A stretch of DNA of 35,009 nucleotides, from positions 1-35,009 of the forward strand of contig JAKACA010000012.1 of the NCBI GenBank assembly GCA_021796455.1, read 5' to 3'. The stretch comes from Actinomycetes bacterium (lineage in GTDB: Bacteria; Actinomycetota; Acidimicrobiia; Acidimicrobiales; Bog-793). The notes beneath the pieces are model-generated. The model saw only the letters and a program-made list of their open reading frames with translations, ran no database searches and was not told where the DNA came from. A program made the position numbers and the translations under genes. Shown piece after piece: positions 33,181 through 35,009 of the stretch (position 1 is its first letter; each line of letters begins with the position of its first letter).

Positions 33181-34695
33181 GTGACGAACCGCTCAGGGCG
33201 TGCAGCGTTGCCGAAGGCGCGGGATCTGCGCGAGGTCTCGCCGGCTGGTGCGGCTCGTGCGGATGGTGCGGCTGACCGGCAACGCGACGCTCCCGCGCGC
33301 AGAGGCACTCCGATCCCCGGAGACTCGAGCGACGCCGACGCCGGCAGCGGCAGCGGCAGCGGCAGCGGCAGCGGCAGCCCCATACAACCCAACGTTCCGG
33401 TCTCGTGGAGCCACACTGGAGGTTCCCCCCGCTTTTGGATACTCGTAGTCCTTACCGGTGTCGGAGCCGGACTGGGTGCCATCGTCCTGATGGGCATCCT
33501 CCATGACGTCCAGCACCTCGCATACGGCTACGAACGGGGCTCGTTCGAGTCCGGCGTTGCTCACGCAGCGCGCTTCAGGCCCGTTGTGGCGATGACGGCA
33601 GGCGGGATCATCATGGCAACCTCCTGGTATCTTCTGCGCCGAATCGCCCACGGTGAACGAAGCCTCTCAGACGCCATCTGGCATCACGCGGGAAGGCTGC
33701 CGTTCGTCTCGACCGTGACCAACGGAGTCCTGCAGATGATCGCTGTCGCGTTCGGAGCCACCCTGGGCCGGGAAGGAGCCCCAAAGGAAGTCGGGGCAGC
33801 GATCGCCAGCACACTGGCCAACTTCTTCAGGCTGAACGACACCCAGCGAAAGGTTCTCGTGGCGTGTGGAGCTGGCGCCGGCATGTCCGCCGTCTATAAC
33901 GTGCCACTCGGAGGTGCGCTCTTCGGGGCCGAAGTCCTCCTCGGCACGGTGAGCCTGCCCGCGGTCACTCCGGCTATAGCCACTTCAGCGGTTGCCACTG
34001 CGGTGTCCTGGTTGGCCCTGCCCAACCACCCGACTTATCAGTTACCCGCCTTGCCGGTGAACGGATCCGAGCTCCTATGGGCTGTGTTGTTCGGACCGGT
34101 GGCAGGATTGGTGACCGCGTGGTACGTGCAGTCGATCTCGTGGGCCAAGAAGAAACTCGCGGATGGCTGGGTACGCTCCGTCGCATTGGTGGCCGTGTTC
34201 GCGGCAACTGGCGCCGTGGCCATGCGGTGGCCGGGAGTCCTCGGAAACGGCAAGGACGTCACCCAACTTGCCTTCACCGGCGCGCTTGGGGTCGGTTTGG
34301 TAGCGGCGCTGTTGATCCTGCGGCCCATTGCCACCTCGGCATTCCTGAGGGCAGGGGCTGTAGGTGGCTTGTTCACACCAACCCTGACTGCCGGAGTGCT
34401 CCTCGGGAGCCTCGCCGGCCATGGCTGGGAAGCCCTTACCGGCATCCACGCTCCGATCCCGGTCTATGCAGCGATCGGTGGGACCGCTCTTCTCGCCGCG
34501 ACTATGCAGGCTCCGCTCGCGGCCGTGGTGCTCATGTTGGAGCTGACTGGCACCGGAATCTCCCTGATAGTCCCCATGCTGGTGGCGCTGACGGGCGCGA
34601 TGCTCGTGGCTCGGATGTTCGACGACCGTTCCATCTACTCGGTCTCGCGGGCCCGAACCATCCGTCACTTCGGAGCGAGGAGGACGGGGCCATAG
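33181..34695 (+). CDS. ClC-family chloride/proton antiporter
   Basis: This 504-residue protein has an N-terminal soluble stretch of about 80 residues that is not conserved and includes a Gly-Ser repeat. The ClC core of about 18 helices follows. Key motifs are GREGAPKEVGA, where the Glu is the gating residue of exchangers, and GGLFTPTLTAGVLLG, the chloride-binding GxFxP-like loop. PLGGALFGAEVLLG is also conserved. The usual GSGIP motif is not obvious (SLSDAIWH takes its place), as in divergent actinobacterial members. In bacteria such proteins exchange 2 Cl- for 1 H+ and help in extreme acid resistance. No CBS domains are present. The GTG at 33181 follows AAGGATAGGGGG; an upstream in-frame ATG also exists. 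Confidence 0.9.
   Translation: MTNRSGRAALPKARDLREVSPAGAARADGAADRQRDAPARRGTPIPGDSSDADAGSGSGSGSGSGSPIQPNVPVSWSHTGGSPRFWILVVLTGVGAGLGAIVLMGILHDVQHLAYGYERGSFESGVAHAARFRPVVAMTAGGIIMATSWYLLRRIAHGERSLSDAIWHHAGRLPFVSTVTNGVLQMIAVAFGATLGREGAPKEVGAAIASTLANFFRLNDTQRKVLVACGAGAGMSAVYNVPLGGALFGAEVLLGTVSLPAVTPAIATSAVATAVSWLALPNHPTYQLPALPVNGSELLWAVLFGPVAGLVTAWYVQSISWAKKKLADGWVRSVALVAVFAATGAVAMRWPGVLGNGKDVTQLAFTGALGVGLVAALLILRPIATSAFLRAGAVGGLFTPTLTAGVLLGSLAGHGWEALTGIHAPIPVYAAIGGTALLAATMQAPLAAVVLMLELTGTGISLIVPMLVALTGAMLVARMFDDRSIYSVSRARTIRHFGARRTGP
33343..33378 (+). repeat. 6-bp microsatellite (GGCAGC)6 within clc
   Basis: Six exact copies of GGCAGC encode a (Gly-Ser)n run in the unconserved N-terminal region of the ClC protein. 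Because the unit is 6 bp, copy-number change would lengthen or shorten the linker without a frameshift. Confidence 0.9.
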
Positions 34696-35009
34696 AGAAA
34701 TCGTGTATCACAACTATGCCACGATCGAGCAGACGCAACTCTTCGGTAAGCGGCCAGCCGTCAAAGCCATAGGCATCCAAGAAGTGCAGCGGCAGCTCAA
34801 ACTTGCCGAGAGTCCGTTCCACCAAGCTGCGGGAATCGCAGTATTCACCTGAGGCATTCGTCAACAAGCGTATGCGTCGCTCGGTCGGCTCGGCCGCAAC
34901 GCGGTCAAGATCGCAGCCCATAACGGGAAGATCTGGATAAGTGCGCGCCAGGTAGGAAGTCGTATCGCCCGAGAAGCATCCAGGCTCGATTATGCCGCCG
35001 CAGTCGTAG
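34532..35009 (-). CDS. Methyltransferase-like gene, open at the window edge and probably 3'-truncated
   Basis: The frame is open to the right end of the window, so the true start lies outside. The visible part begins GGIIEPGCFSGDTT, a SAM-binding motif I, followed by YPDLPVMGCDLD and later LLDRGIVVIHDF, as in class I methyltransferases. The recognisable sequence ends at HDF (codons at about 34697-34705), right where the convergent clc gene stops. The remaining 55 codons are plain antisense of clc and show no family likeness. The gene was probably truncated by a rearrangement whose junction lies at the clc 3' end. It could instead be a short but functional protein. An internal ATG at 34921 exists but would remove motif I. 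Confidence 0.5.
   Translation of the reverse strand, partial: YDCGGIIEPGCFSGDTTSYLARTYPDLPVMGCDLDRVAAEPTERRIRLLTNASGEYCDSRSLVERTLGKFELPLHFLDAYGFDGWPLTEELRLLDRGIVVIHDFSMAPSSSLRSDGWFGPARPSRWNGRRTSEPRASRPSAPPAWGLSGRFRCQSAPT

Overview
This is a high-GC, gene-dense chromosomal segment that reads like a free-living actinobacterium. Family resemblances (a MarP-like protease, an actinobacterial-style trehalase-like GH15, a two-ACT aspartate kinase, many GTG/TTG starts) and three protease families associated with acid conditions suggest an acid-adapted lineage, perhaps Acidimicrobiia-like. That placement is inference. I see no transposase, integrase, CRISPR array or rRNA. One tRNA-Ser(CGA) is present.

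Layout. 1-490: no convincing gene. 491-1807 (-): ArsB-type arsenite efflux permease. 2091-2825 (+): small-molecule SAM methyltransferase, convergent with a DNA methyltransferase (2839-4281, -) that has an extra C-terminal domain. 4357-6271 (+): chorismate mutase and a phosphonate monoester hydrolase/sulfatase, overlapping by 8 nt. 6306-7925: a divergent Clp locus. An XRE regulator and a ClpP paralogue without the catalytic triad lie on the minus strand, and an intact ClpP lies on the plus strand. A sigma-A promoter and an inverted repeat sit between them. 7888-9357 (-): sedolisin (S53). 9476-11143 (+): ABC-F ATPase. 11149-11970 (-): membrane-anchored G1/eqolisin-type glutamic peptidase. 12116-12765 (+): tadA and tRNA-Ser. 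12833-13944 (+): a decayed glucose-6-phosphate dehydrogenase gene joined to the 3' tail of an MFS transporter gene.

13901-20083 (-): a co-directional run of a 39-aa ORF, marP, GH15, glucose 1-dehydrogenase, GT2 and an MBL hydrolase, mostly overlapping or abutting. GH15 could release glucose and the dehydrogenase oxidise it, which is notable beside the broken zwf. 20192-22241 (+): VIT/CCC1 metal transporter, SixA phosphatase and S51 peptidase, joined by GTGA overlaps. 22297-23766 (-): two tandem cyclophilins. 23845-26149 (+): lysC-asd, the entry to the lysine/threonine/methionine/DAP pathway. 26171-29253: two divergent MFS exporters. 29300-31317 (-): NRAMP-like transporter behind a leader of about 340 nt containing an 18-codon ORF. 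31509-32969 (+): secreted protein with ASH/SPD-2-like repeats. 33181-34695 (+): ClC chloride/proton antiporter. 34532-35009 (-): a methyltransferase-like gene cut off by the window edge whose recognisable part stops at the clc stop codon.

Most worth a second look: the ClpP / XRE / triad-less ClpP locus with its operator; the zwf-MFS chimeric pseudogene; a recurrent promoter layout in which a -10 hexamer sits 6-8 nt before the start codon, implying leaderless mRNAs; the clustering of three acid-linked protease families; and the NRAMP leader.
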